From Rubrivivax sp. (GTDB taxonomy: Bacteria > Pseudomonadota > Gammaproteobacteria > Burkholderiales > Burkholderiaceae_C): a stretch of 64,000 bases of DNA. Numbering within the stretch: position 1 is the stretch's first letter; the number at the start of each line of letters is the position of its first letter. The translations under genes and the position numbers were made by a program. The stretch lies in the NCBI GenBank assembly GCA_027485165.1, contig JAIXRN010000100.1, positions 41,527-105,526 of the forward strand, in the 5' to 3' direction. Positions 8,238-18,027 of the stretch are shown here, piece after piece. The notes under the pieces are model-generated. The model did not search any database. It had not been told where the DNA came from and saw only the letters and a list, made by a program, of their open reading frames with translations.

Positions 8238-11200
8238 GCCGCCACCCCGCCTTGCGGCGCAGCGGCCGTGGGCTGCGGCTTGTGTCGTGTGAACAGCGTC
8301 TTCACCCACAGGTAGAACAGCGGCACGAAGAAGATGCCCAGCACGGTGGCGCTGATCATCCCGCCCAGCACGCCGAAGCCGATCGCCTGCTGCGACCCCG
8401 AACCCGCCCCGCTGGCCAGGGCCAGGGGCAGCACGCCCATGCCGAAGGCCAGCGACGTCATCAGGATCGGCCGCAGCCGCTGTCGGCAGGCCTTCAGCGT
8501 GGCGTCCAGCAGGCCCATGCCCTGGGTGCGCAGGGTCTCGGCGAACTCGACGATCAGGATCGCGTTCTTCGCGCTCAGCCCCACGGTGGTGAGCAACCCG
8601 ACCTGGAAGAACACGTCGTTGTTCTGCCCGCCCAGGTGGCTGGCCGCCAGCGCGCCCAGGATGCCCAGCGGCACCACCAGCATCACGCTGAAAGGCACGC
8701 TCCAGCTTTCGTACAGCGCCGCCAGGCACAGGAAGATGAACAGCACCGACACCGCATACAGCAGCGGCGCCTGGTCGCCCGACAGGCGTTCCTGGTAGCT
8801 GCGGCCCGACCACTCATAGCCGATACCAGGCGGCATCTCGGCCAGCAGTTCTTCCATCGCCATCATCGCCGCGCCCGAACTGACGCCTGGCGCGATGTCG
8901 GCAATGATCTAGGAGGCCGGGCTGCCGTTGTAGCGCACCAGCTGGCGCGGGCCGTTCACCCACTTGCTGCTGGCGAAGGCACTGAACGACACCATCTGCC
9001 CGCTGGCATTGCGCAGGTACCAGTGGCGCAGGCTGTCGGGCGTGGCGCGGTAGGCGCCTTCGCCCTGCACCAGCACGCGCTTCACGCGCCCGCGGTCGAT
9101 GAAGTCGTTGACATAGCTGCCGCCCAGGGCGATGGACAGGGTCTCGTTGATGCTGGCCGTGCTCACGCCCAGCACGCCGGCCTTCTGGTCGTCGAAGCTG
9201 ATGGACAGCTGCGGCGTGTCGGTCAGGCTGTTGCTGCGCGGACGGCTGAATTCCGGGCGCTTGGAAGCGGCGTCGATCAGCTGGTCGCGGGCGCGGGCCA
9301 GGGCTTCGTTGCCCAGGCCGCCCAAGTCCTGCAGGAAGAACTGCACGCCGGCACTGCCGCCCAGCCCGCGTACCGTGGGCGGCTGCACGACGAAGACGCT
9401 GGCGTCGCGCACGCGCCGGCCCATCTCGCGGCTGAAGCGTTCGGCCAGGGCGCCCGCGCCCTGGTTGCTGCCGGGGCGTTCGGCCCAGTCTTTCAGGCGG
9501 ATGAAGCCACGGCCCGAGCCCTGGTCGCCGGCGTCGCCGCGCACCAGGTTGTAGAACAGCACTTCGGGCTGCTCGGCCAGGTAGGCTTCCACGCTCTGCA
9601 TCACGCCTTCCAGGCGTTCGGACGTGGCGCCTGGCGCCATGCGCACCTGGATCTGCAGGCCGCCCTGGTCTTCATCGGGCAGGAAGGAAGTGGGCAGGCT
9701 GCGGTACAGCAGCGCCGTGCCCAGCACCAGCAGCAGGAAGACGGCGAAGCTGCGCTTGCCGCGCGCGCTGAGCCAGCCCACCTGGCCGACGTAACGGTTC
9801 GTGAAGCGGTCGAAGCCGCGGTTGAAGCCGCCGAAGAAGCGGTCCAGCAGCGGGCCCAGCGGGCCACCGTGCTTGTCGTGCTGGTCGTGCGGCTTCAGGA
9901 TCGTGGCGCACATGGCCGGCGACAGCGTCATCGCCACCAGGACCGACAGCACCATCGCACTGACCACGGTGATGCTGAACTGGCGGTAGATGATGCCAGT
10001 GGACCCGCCGAAGAAGGCCATCGGGATGAACACCGCCGACAGCACGATGGCGATGCCCACCAGCGCACCGCTGATTTCACCCATGCTCTTGCGCGTGGCT
10101 TCGCGCGGTGAAAGCCCCTCTTCGCGCATCAGGCGTTCGACGTTTTCCACCACCACGATGGCGTCGTCGACCAGCAGGCCGATGGCCAGCACCAGGCCGA
10201 ACATGGTCAGCGTGTTGATCGAGAACCCTGCCAGCGCCAGCACGCCCATCGTGCCCAGCATCACCACCGGTACGGCCACCGCCGGAATCAGCGTGGCGCG
10301 CAGGTTCTGCATGAACAGGTACATGATGACGACCACCAGCACCATGGCTTCGACCAGCGTCTTCAGCACGCCCTGGATCGACACGCGGATGAAGGGCGTG
10401 GTGTCGTAGGTCACCGTGGCCTTCATGCCCGGCGGGAAGAAGGGCGCCAGTTCGGCCAGCTTGGCCTTGATCTTGTCCCCGGTGGCCAGCGCATTGGCGC
10501 CGCTGGCCGGGAAGATGGCCAGGCCCGATGCCGCACGCCCGCCGCTGCGGATGGTGGTGGTGTAGCTGTCCTGCCCCAGTTCAACACGCGCCACGTCACC
10601 CAGGCGCAGGGCCGACCCGTCGGGCTGCACGCGCAGCACGATGTTCTGGAATTCGGCCGCGGTCTGCAGCTTGGAACGCGCGGTGACGATGGCCGTCAGC
10701 CGTTGCCCTTCCGGTGCGGGCTGGGCGCCGATCTGCCCGGCCGACACTTCGGTGTTCTGCGCCAGCAGCGCGGTGCGCACGTCGCCCGGCACCAGGGCAA
10801 AGCGCTGCAGCTTGGTGGGGTCCAGCCAGATGCGCATGGCATAGCCCGAACCGAAAACGTTGACGTCGCCCACGCCTTCGATGCGGCTGATGATGTCCAC
10901 CAGCGTGCTGTTCAGGTAGTCGCCCAGGTCGGAAGACGTGATGCTGGGGTCGTCGCTGGTGATGGTGGCCACCATCAGGAAGTCGCTGCCGGCCTTGGTC
11001 ACGCGCACGCCCTGTGCCTGCACGGCCTGGGGCAGGCGCGATATCGACTGCTGCACCTTGTTCTGCACCTGCATCTGCGCCGTGTCGGGGTTGGTGCCGG
11101 CGACGAAGCTGAGGTTGATGTTGGCGCTGCCCGATGCGCTGCTGGACGATTCGATCGACAGCAGGCCGTCGATGCCCTTCAGGTTCTGTTCGATGATCTG

Positions 11201-11386
11201 CGTCACCGAATCTTCGATGGTCTTGGCCGAAGCGCCCGGGTAGCTGGTGTTGATGCTCACGCGCGTGGGCGCGATGTCGGGGTAGCGTTCCAGTGGCAGG
11301 GCCAAGGTGGCGGCGCCGCCCGCCAGCATGATGACGATGGCGATGACCCAGGCGAAGATGGGGCGGTCGATGAAAAACGAAGCCAT
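8234..11386 (-). pseudogene. RND multidrug efflux pump (AcrB/HAE1 family) interrupted by an in-frame TAG
   Basis: Read from the ATG at 11386 to the TGA at 8234, this is one continuous frame of 1051 codons, the normal length of an AcrB-type pump, broken only by a TAG at 8911-8909 (codon 826). The first part (825 residues) has transmembrane helix 1, the first porter domain, helices 2-6 with the proton-relay motif GLLVDDAIVVVENVER, helix 7 and most of the second porter domain, and stops after RYNGSPAS. The second part resumes IIADIAPGVSSGAAM and contains helices 8-12. Relatives have a sense codon (often Glu, GAG) where the TAG sits, so a single substitution explains it. Without readthrough or suppression the pump lacks five helices and is inactive. 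A sequencing error is the main alternative. Confidence 0.88.
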
Positions 11387-11408
11387 GGCGGTGTGCTCCT
11401 GCTGGCGC

Positions 11409-12854
11409 CTAGCGCAAGGCCACGCTGCCGGGCGCGCCGGTGCCGGGCTTGCTGGCCGCCGGGGCGGGGGAAGAGGCGGGTGCCGAACCGGTGGCGGGTG
11501 CCGATGCTGATGCCGATGCCGCGGCGCCTGCATTGCCGGGCTTGGTTTCCCCCGGCTTGCCTTCCCCTGCCTTGCCGCCCTTGCCCGCGGTCGACCCCGC
11601 CGGCACCGGGCGCACCACCTGATCGGGGCGCACGCGCTGCAGGCCTTCGACGATCAGCCGGTCGCCAGGCTTCAGGCCTTCGGTCACCAGCCACTGGTTG
11701 CCCACCGCGCGGGCAATCTTCAGCCGCCGGCGTTCGGCCTTGTTGCCTTCGCCCACCACCATGGCGGTGGCGTCGCCAGTGGCGCTGCGCGTCACGCCCT
11801 GCTGCGGGGCCAGCAACACGTCGCGGTCCACGCCGGCCACCAGCCGCGCCTGCACCACCATGCCCGGCAGCAGGCTGCCCTGCGGGTTGGGCACCACGGC
11901 GCGCAGCGTCACCGTGCCGGTACCCCGGTCCACCGTCACGCCGCTGAACTGCAGCGCCGCGGGCTGCGGGTGCACGCTGCCGTCTTCCAGCACCAGCTGC
12001 ACCTGCTGGCTGCCGGTCTGCCCCGCCAGCTGGCGCCGCAGCGACAGGATCTCGGCGCTGCTCTGCACGATGTCCACATGCATCGGGTCCAGCTGCTGGA
12101 TGGTGGTCAGGGCCTGGGTCTGATTGGCGGTGACCAGGGCGCCGGGGGTGACGGTGGACACCTCGATGCGCCCGCTGATTGGGGCCACGATGCGCGCACG
12201 CTGCAGCTGCACCTGCGCCGCGTCCAGCGCGGCCCTGGCCACGGCGACATCAGCATCGGCCTGCAGCAGCGCGGCGGCGCTGGCGTCGGCGGCTTCACGG
12301 CTCAGGGCGTCGGCCTTCAGCAGCTCGGCGTCGCGCTGGGCCTTGGTGGCCGCCGCGGCGCGCTGGGCCTGGGCCTTTTGCAGCGCAGCGGCACCGCGCG
12401 CACGCTCGGCTTCCAGCGCCGCGGGGTCGATCTGGTACAGCGGCTGGCCCGCCCGCACCTGCGTGCCTTCGGTGAACAGCCGGCGTTGCACCAGGCCGCC
12501 CACCTGCGGGCGGATGTCGGCCACCTGGCTGGCGGTCAGCCGGCCGGGCAGTTCCAGCCGCAGCGGTGCGTCCTGCAGGCTCAGGGTGACCACGCCCACT
12601 TCGGGTGGCGGCGGTGCCGGCTTGGCCGCGGGCTTGTCCTGGCAGGCTGCCAGCAGAGCGGCCAGGGCCAGGGCGCCGGCGCCGGCCAGCCGCTGCAGGC
12701 CGGGCCTGTGCGCGGTCGGTGGCAAGGCCGCCGCGGTCGCGGCCGTGGCCGCAGCCCCTGATTCAGCCCGTGATGCAAGCCCCAAGGCAGCGGTGGGTGC
12801 GGCAATGGATGCGGCAACAGATGCCGATGTCGGGGCAGGCATGAAGGCGGGCAT
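11409..12854 (-). CDS. RND efflux periplasmic adaptor (AcrA/MexA-type membrane fusion protein)
   Basis: Periplasmic membrane-fusion subunit of about 481 residues linking pump and channel. A lipobox-like LLAAC places the acylated Cys at residue 71 (counted from the ATG at 12854), followed by a proline-rich spacer, a beta-barrel/lipoyl half (VADIRPQVGGLV), a long alanine-rich alpha-hairpin (about 155-225), the second lipoyl half (RIVAPISGRIEVSTV), and a barrel with LLPGMVVQARL. The C-terminal 60 residues are low-complexity Gly/Lys/Ala/Ser/Pro. Seventy residues before the lipid Cys is unusually long and no better ATG/GTG/TTG start is evident, so the start is uncertain. First gene of the efflux operon, 22 bases before the pump. 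Confidence 0.88.
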   Translation of the reverse strand: MPAFMPAPTSASVAASIAAPTAALGLASRAESGAAATAATAAALPPTAHRPGLQRLAGAGALALAALLAACQDKPAAKPAPPPPEVGVVTLSLQDAPLRLELPGRLTASQVADIRPQVGGLVQRRLFTEGTQVRAGQPLYQIDPAALEAERARGAAALQKAQAQRAAAATKAQRDAELLKADALSREAADASAAALLQADADVAVARAALDAAQVQLQRARIVAPISGRIEVSTVTPGALVTANQTQALTTIQQLDPMHVDIVQSSAEILSLRRQLAGQTGSQQVQLVLEDGSVHPQPAALQFSGVTVDRGTGTVTLRAVVPNPQGSLLPGMVVQARLVAGVDRDVLLAPQQGVTRSATGDATAMVVGEGNKAERRRLKIARAVGNQWLVTEGLKPGDRLIVEGLQRVRPDQVVRPVPAGSTAGKGGKAGEGKPGETKPGNAGAAASASASAPATGSAPASSPAPAASKPGTGAPGSVALR

Positions 12855-12886
12855 GGGCAGGCGGGCTTGGCGTGTAGGGGGCGCTT

Positions 12887-12903
12887 TTTCAGCCGGGCTG
12901 AAA
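12887..12903. promoter_or_regulatory. Palindrome in the efflux/two-component intergenic region
   Basis: TTTCAGCC-G-GGCTGAAA is a perfect inverted repeat with 8-base arms, extendable by a CGC/GCG pair if two bases are bulged out. It lies 33-49 bases upstream of the adaptor start and about 180 bases upstream of the divergent BaeS-like kinase. No T-tract follows on either strand, so it is not a typical terminator. A regulator operator is the likely reading, but no binding protein can be named. Confidence 0.4.
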
Positions 12904-13081
12904 GCGTCTTGCTGGCTGGGAAGGCCAGGTTTTTGGTGGCTGGATGGTGCCTGCACAATGTGGAGACAGCTTGAAGAGCCCGGCTCGCTGAAGGCCACGC
13001 CCGCGGCGCGTGCACGGCCCTGCCGGTTTGGTGTAAACCCCCGGCCCAGGTTCTTCAGGCGCCCCGCGCCCCGTTGCCAAA

Positions 13082-14479
13082 ATGAAGCTGAACCTTGCCA
13101 CCCGCCTGTTTGCCGCCGTGCTGGGCGCCGCCGTGGCCGTGGCTGTGGCCATGGGTGTGGGGGCGCATGTCAACCTGAACCGCGACTTCCTGGGCTTCCT
13201 GAACGAACAGGCCGTGGGCCGGCTGGACCTGGCCGTGCCCAGCGTGCAGGCCGGCTATCGCCAGCAGGGCAGCTGGGACTTCCTGCGCGAACGGCCCGAC
13301 CTGTGGTTCCGGCTGCTGCGCCCTGCACCCGAAGACGAGCGCGTGCCCATCACCGACCGCCCGCCGGCCACCGCCACCCCGGCTGAACTGACGGGCGCTT
13401 CACGCCGCTTCACCCTGCTGGACGCCGAGCGCCGGCGCATCGTGGGCTTTGCCAGCCCGGCGCCGGACGCCATCGAACGCGCCATCGTGGTCGATGGGCT
13501 CACGGTGGGCTGGCTGGTGCTGACGCCTTTCGAATCGGTCAGCTCGGGTGCTGAAAAGCGCTTTGCCGACGCCCAGGCCCGCACCGGCTGGCTGGTGGGC
13601 GGTGGCGCGGTGCTGCTGGCCGCTGCCGTGGCGCTGTGGGCTTCGCGCCGGCTGCTGCGGCCTGTCAGCCGCGTGGCCCAGGCCACGCACCGGCTGGCCG
13701 CGGGCGACTACAGCACCCGCGTGCCCGAAGACGCCAACGACGACGAGATCGGCCGCCTGGCGCGCGACTTCAATCAGCTGGCCCTGACCCTGCAGCGCAA
13801 CGAAGCCACGCGGCGCGAATTCATGGCCGACGTCTCGCATGAACTGCGAACCCCGCTGGGCGTGCTGCACGGCGAACTGGAAGCGCTGGAAGACGGCGTG
13901 CGCCGGCTGGACGGCCAGGCGCTCAAGTCGCTGCAGGCCGAAGTGGCCACGCTGCACAAGCTGGTCGACGACCTGTACGAGCTGTCGCTGGCCGACGTGG
14001 GTGCGCTGTCGTACCGCAAGGCCGAACTCGACCTGCGCGAGATCATCGACGACACCGCCGGCGCCTTCGGTGAACGCCTGCGCAGCAGTGGCCTGGCCCT
14101 GCAGCTGGACCTGCCGGCCGGCCCGCTGCCCACCTTCGGCGACGCGCGGCGGCTGCGCCAGCTGCTGGCCAACCTGCTGGAAAACAGCTGCCGCTACACC
14201 GACGCCGGCGGCGCCCTGCGGCTGCAGGCGCGGCAGGAGGGGCGGCAGACCTTGATCGACCTGCACGACAGCGCGCCGGGCGTGCGCGACGACCAGCTGC
14301 CGCGCCTGTTCGAGCGCTTCTTCCGCGCCGAAGCCTCCCGCAGCCGCAAGAGCGGCGGCGCGGGGCTGGGGCTGTCGATCTGCCAGCGCATCGTCGAAGC
14401 GCACGAAGGCCGCATCGAGGCGCGCCCGTCGCCGCTGGGCGGGCTGTGGCTGCGCGTGGCGCTGCCGGCCCTTGGCTGA
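13082..14479 (+). CDS. Sensor histidine kinase, BaeS-like
   Basis: Membrane histidine kinase of 465 residues. Transmembrane helix 1 spans about residues 8-28, a periplasmic sensor region 30-167, helix 2 about 168-187, a HAMP domain 190-242 (LLRPVSRVAQATHRLAAGDY), then HisKA with His253 in ADVSHELRTPLG and an ATPase with an N box (NLLENSCRYTDAG) and GLGLSICQRI. Layout and HAMP-to-His spacing match the envelope-stress kinase BaeS. It is divergent from the RND efflux operon and overlaps the response regulator by 8 bases, which fits control of the efflux genes, as BaeSR does for mdtABC in enterobacteria. Confidence 0.88.
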   Translation: MKLNLATRLFAAVLGAAVAVAVAMGVGAHVNLNRDFLGFLNEQAVGRLDLAVPSVQAGYRQQGSWDFLRERPDLWFRLLRPAPEDERVPITDRPPATATPAELTGASRRFTLLDAERRRIVGFASPAPDAIERAIVVDGLTVGWLVLTPFESVSSGAEKRFADAQARTGWLVGGGAVLLAAAVALWASRRLLRPVSRVAQATHRLAAGDYSTRVPEDANDDEIGRLARDFNQLALTLQRNEATRREFMADVSHELRTPLGVLHGELEALEDGVRRLDGQALKSLQAEVATLHKLVDDLYELSLADVGALSYRKAELDLREIIDDTAGAFGERLRSSGLALQLDLPAGPLPTFGDARRLRQLLANLLENSCRYTDAGGALRLQARQEGRQTLIDLHDSAPGVRDDQLPRLFERFFRAEASRSRKSGGAGLGLSICQRIVEAHEGRIEARPSPLGGLWLRVALPALG

Positions 14480-15197
14480 AACCCCCGCCACCGGCAGCGC
14501 GCTGGCGCTGGAACCCGGCCCGGCACGCGTGCTGGTGGTGGAAGACGAACCCAAGCTGGCGGCCCTGCTGGCCGACTACCTGCGCGCGGCCGGCCACGAA
14601 CCCGAATGCGTGGCCGACGGTCAGCAGGCCCTGCAGGCCTGGACTGAACGCCGCCACGACCTGGTGCTGCTGGATGTGATGCTGCCCGGCCTGGACGGCC
14701 TGGCGCTGTGCCGGCAGCTGCGCACGATGACGGCCGTGCCCATCGTGATGCTGACCGCGCGGGCCGACGAGTCCGACCGCCTGGCCGGCCTGGAGCTGGG
14801 CGCCGACGACTACATCCCGAAGACGCCCTTCAGCCCGCGCGAAGTGATGGCGCGCGTGAAAGCCGTGCTGCGCCGCACCCGCGCGGCGGCGATGCCGGCG
14901 CTGCCGCTGCCAGCCCCCCTGCAGATCGACAACCAGGGCTGGCGCGCGCGCTGGCACGGCCGCGAGCTGGACCTGACGCCGAACGAACTCCGCCTGCTGC
15001 GCACCCTGGCCGGGCAGCCGGGCCGGGTGTTCCAGCGCGCGCAGCTGCTGGAAGGCCTGCAGGGCGACGCGCGCGCCGTGACCGAACGCGCGGTCGACAG
15101 CCACGTGAAGAACCTGCGGCGCAAGCTGGAACTGGCCGGCGCGGGCAGCGAACGCATCCGCTCGGTCTACGGCGTGGGCTACTGCTACCAGGACTGA
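14472..15197 (+). CDS. OmpR-family response regulator, BaeR-like
   Basis: DNA-binding regulator of 241 residues. The receiver begins VLVVEDEPKLAALLADYL, the phosphoacceptor is Asp68 in LVLLDVMLPG, the Thr is in MLTAR, and the conserved Lys is Lys117. The C-terminal winged helix (about 150-241) ends RIRSVYGVGYCY as in OmpR/PhoB proteins. The start is a TTG inside the kinase gene (8-base overlap); no ATG or GTG lies at a suitable place. Lys117 is followed by Thr-Pro rather than directly by Pro (IPKTPFSPREV where relatives have KPFSPREV), a one-codon insertion in a structurally important loop. Likely regulates the divergent efflux operon. Confidence 0.88.
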   Translation: MAETPATGSALALEPGPARVLVVEDEPKLAALLADYLRAAGHEPECVADGQQALQAWTERRHDLVLLDVMLPGLDGLALCRQLRTMTAVPIVMLTARADESDRLAGLELGADDYIPKTPFSPREVMARVKAVLRRTRAAAMPALPLPAPLQIDNQGWRARWHGRELDLTPNELRLLRTLAGQPGRVFQRAQLLEGLQGDARAVTERAVDSHVKNLRRKLELAGAGSERIRSVYGVGYCYQD

Positions 15198-15303
15198 CGG
15201 GGGCCGATCAGGCCTGACCGGCCGTCAAGGCGCCGCGCCGCCGGACAATGCGGTCCTTGGGGGAAGGGCGGCTGCCCACCCCGCCACTGCCGGAGCCCCG
15301 CCC

Positions 15304-15540
15304 TTGAAGACCTACGACATCGAAGTGCAGCGCCTCAGATCGATCCGCCACGACAAGGGCCTGGTCGAGGTGGGCCTGGACCTGCTGGTGCTGCCGCAGA
15401 AGACCAGCGACGACGGCATGCCGGCCAGCTGCCTGCGGCTGCCGGTGGACCATGCGCGGTCCCTGCTGTTGCTGCTGAAGCAGCAGATCGCCGAACTGGA
15501 CAAGCTGCAGCCGCGCAGCCGGCGTTCAGGGCGCTGCTAA
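15304..15540 (+). CDS. Small conserved-looking hypothetical protein (78 aa)
   Basis: A 78-residue soluble protein beginning KTYDIEVQRLRSIRHDKG from a TTG at 15304, with an acidic/hydrophobic middle and a basic end (RSRRSGRC). Codon use is that of a real gene (GC-rich third positions, mixed amino acids rather than low complexity). It follows the response regulator by about 100 bases and its last 15 bases overlap the convergent helicase gene. I do not recognise a family and assign no function. The TTG start is the only suitable one. Confidence 0.55.
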   Translation: MKTYDIEVQRLRSIRHDKGLVEVGLDLLVLPQKTSDDGMPASCLRLPVDHARSLLLLLKQQIAELDKLQPRSRRSGRC

Positions 15541-17889
15541 GGCCGCTGCTGAGGCCGCCGCTGACGGCGCCACCGATGGCTGGGGCGTCAGCCCCCAGCC
15601 TGGCGGCAGCAAGCTGCGCACGTGCGGCTGGGCATAGCGTTCGTCCAGCAGCCACAGCCAGCCGCGGTCCTGCGGGGTGCGCAGCACGCGGCCAGCGGCC
15701 TGCACCACCTTCTGCATCGCTGGCACCAGGTCGGCGCTGGCGGGGTCGGTGGCCAGCAGCCGCGCCAGCCGGGCTTGCAATGCGGTCTGCACGGGCGACA
15801 CCGGCGGCAGCCCCAGCGTGGCGATGAAGGCGCCGATCAGCATCGACCCGGGCAGGTCCACGCCTTCGGCAAACACCCCGCCCAGCACCGCAAAGCCCAG
15901 GCCGCGGCCCTGCGGCACGAAGCGCGCCAGGAAGGCCTGCCGCGCGTCAGGCGCCATCGCCCGGGCCTGGCGCCACTGCGGGATGTCAGGGCGCTGCAGG
16001 GCCAGCCGGTCGGCGGCCTGTTCCAGGTAGTCGAAGCTGCTGAAGAAAGCCAGGTAGTTGCCCGGGTGGGCGTCGAACTGCTGCGCCATCACCGCCACCA
16101 GGCGCTGCAGCGAACGGCCGCGGTCGTGAAAGCGCGTGGACAGGCCGCGGGCCACCTGCACCTGCAGGTGTTCGGGTGGAAAGGCGGGTGGCACGTCCAG
16201 CCAGCCGCTGTCTGCTGGCAGGCCCAGCACCTGCAGCGCATGCCCCGCCGGGGCCAGGGTGGCGGAAAACAGGCTGGCGTGGTGCAGGGCCTGCCAGCGC
16301 GGGCGCAGGAAGGGCGCGGGCAGCACGTTGCGCAGGCTTAGCAGGGTGTCGTGGGCGCTGGTGTCGGCTGCCGGCAGGCGCTGCACGTCCAGCAGCGAAT
16401 GCTCGCCCAGCGTGTCCAGCAGCCGCGCCATGCGCTGCAGCTGGAAGTGCAGGCCCAGCAAGGCGCCCGCGGCCAGGGGCTGGCGGTGGCAGTGTTCGGC
16501 CAGCGCCGCAGCGGCCGTCTGCAGGGCCTTCACCAGCGCGTCGGGCGCGGCTTCCAGCACGGCATGCCCCGCCGTGCCGCTGGGGGCCAGGTCGGCCAGG
16601 GCCTGGCCCAGCGCGGCCAGCGGGCCGGCCAGCCCGGCCGGCGCTTGCCGGGCGGCGGCCTGCACCTGGCCTGCGCCCAGTTCGGCGCTGTAGAGCGCAC
16701 GGGCGCGGTCGGCCAGGTTGTGGGCTTCGTCCACCAGCACGGCCAGCTTCCATTCCTGCGCCTGCATCAGCCCCCAGAGCTGGCCGCGGGCGTCGAACAG
16801 GTGGTGCACGTCGCCCACCAGTACGTCGGCCCAGCGCAGCAGTTCCTGGCCCAGGTAGTAGGGGCAGATGCCATGGGCCAGGGCGATGCTGCGCTGGGTC
16901 TCGGCGTCCAGCCAGCCGGCGGCCACGGCCTGCTGGCGCGCTGCGGGCAGGCGGTCGTAAAAGCCGCGGGCCAGCGGGCAGGCGTCGGGGTGGCAGGCCA
17001 GGTCGGGGTTTTCGCAGCCCTGGTGCTGGGGCACGACGGCCAGCACGCGCAGCGCCCGGCCCGGCGTGGCCGCGCGCAGGGCCGACAGGGTGTCCATGGC
17101 GGTGATGCGGCCGGTGCCTTTGCAGGTGAGAAAGGCGATCTTGTCGATGCCCTGGCCTGGCATCGCGCGCAGCAGCGGGAACAGCGTGCCCAGCGTCTTG
17201 CCGATGCCGGTGGGCGCCTGCGCCAGCAGGCAGCGGCGGTGCAGGGCGCTGCGGTACACGGCTTCGGCCAGCACGCGCTGGCCCGGGCGCAAATGCGCCA
17301 GCGGGAACGGCAGGCTGGGCAGCGCGGCGTCGCGCGCGGCGCGGTGCTGAGCTTCCTGCTGCGCCCAGCCCAGGAAGGCGGCGCAGCGGCTGTCGAACAG
17401 GGCCTGCAGTTCGTCTGCGCCCATGGTCTGACGCAGCACGGTTTCGGTCTGGCTGGCGACGTCGAAATACACCAGGGCCAGCTGCACCTGGTCCAGTGCG
17501 CGCGCACGGCACAACAAGGCGCCGTAGGTTTGCAGCTGGGCCCAGTGCAGCAGGCGGCGGTTGGCCGGCAACTCGTCCGGCTGGCCGCGGATGGTCTTGA
17601 TCTCTTCCAGGCACTGGCGGCGCGCGTCGTAGCCGTCGGCGCGGCCGCGCACGCGCAGCGGCCCGTGGCGGCCTTCCAGCGCGACTTCGGTTTCGTAGTC
17701 GGCCCCGCGCGCGCGGGCCACGGCCTGCTGGCCCTGCAGCCCTTCCACGGCGGTGGCCGAAGGCGTGAAGCGGCGGTCCAGGTCGCCCTGCTTGGCGGTG
17801 AATTCGCATAGCGCGCGCACCGCCACGGTGTAGGACCAGCGGGTGGCAAGGTCTTCAGGGGTGGATGGCGCGACAGCGGGCACGGGCAC
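15526..17889 (-). CDS. XPD/DinG-family DNA helicase with N-terminal PD-(D/E)XK-like domain
   Basis: Superfamily 2 iron-sulfur helicase of 787 residues from a GTG start. Residues 1-195 resemble a PD-(D/E)XK nuclease core: Asp85 in GRADGYD and Glu96-Ile-Lys98 in LEEIKTI. The helicase follows with Walker A (APTGIGKT, Lys231), four cysteines placed as an XPD-type 4Fe-4S cluster (Cys292, 299, 304, 342), DEAH at 387-390 (VLVDEAHNLADRA), and C-terminal motifs AFFSSFDYLEQ and VQAAGRVLRTPQDRG. A DNA repair or replication-fork role is typical of DinG/YoaA relatives. The nuclease-like fusion is seen in some bacterial DinG-like proteins; whether it cuts DNA is inference. It overlaps the 3' end of the small gene at 15304 by 15 bases. 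Confidence 0.87.
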   Translation of the reverse strand: MPVPAVAPSTPEDLATRWSYTVAVRALCEFTAKQGDLDRRFTPSATAVEGLQGQQAVARARGADYETEVALEGRHGPLRVRGRADGYDARRQCLEEIKTIRGQPDELPANRRLLHWAQLQTYGALLCRARALDQVQLALVYFDVASQTETVLRQTMGADELQALFDSRCAAFLGWAQQEAQHRAARDAALPSLPFPLAHLRPGQRVLAEAVYRSALHRRCLLAQAPTGIGKTLGTLFPLLRAMPGQGIDKIAFLTCKGTGRITAMDTLSALRAATPGRALRVLAVVPQHQGCENPDLACHPDACPLARGFYDRLPAARQQAVAAGWLDAETQRSIALAHGICPYYLGQELLRWADVLVGDVHHLFDARGQLWGLMQAQEWKLAVLVDEAHNLADRARALYSAELGAGQVQAAARQAPAGLAGPLAALGQALADLAPSGTAGHAVLEAAPDALVKALQTAAAALAEHCHRQPLAAGALLGLHFQLQRMARLLDTLGEHSLLDVQRLPAADTSAHDTLLSLRNVLPAPFLRPRWQALHHASLFSATLAPAGHALQVLGLPADSGWLDVPPAFPPEHLQVQVARGLSTRFHDRGRSLQRLVAVMAQQFDAHPGNYLAFFSSFDYLEQAADRLALQRPDIPQWRQARAMAPDARQAFLARFVPQGRGLGFAVLGGVFAEGVDLPGSMLIGAFIATLGLPPVSPVQTALQARLARLLATDPASADLVPAMQKVVQAAGRVLRTPQDRGWLWLLDERYAQPHVRSLLPPGWGLTPQPSVAPSAAASAAALAAP

Positions 17890-18027
17890 GGGCGGGGGCA
17901 GGGGACGGCGGGGATTGGGGGATTGGGGGCTGGCGCACGGCCCGCCGGATCTTCGGCGACGATAGCGCCGGGCCGCGCCCTGCGCGGCCTGAAAGCTTCA
18001 CCCGCAAGCCTGACACCCCTGTGCCCG

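Noticed and set aside
8024..10111. A 695-codon plus-strand frame opposite the RND pump
   Set aside because: Composition is Gln/His/Arg/Ala-rich without any motif; the opposite strand holds the conserved pump.
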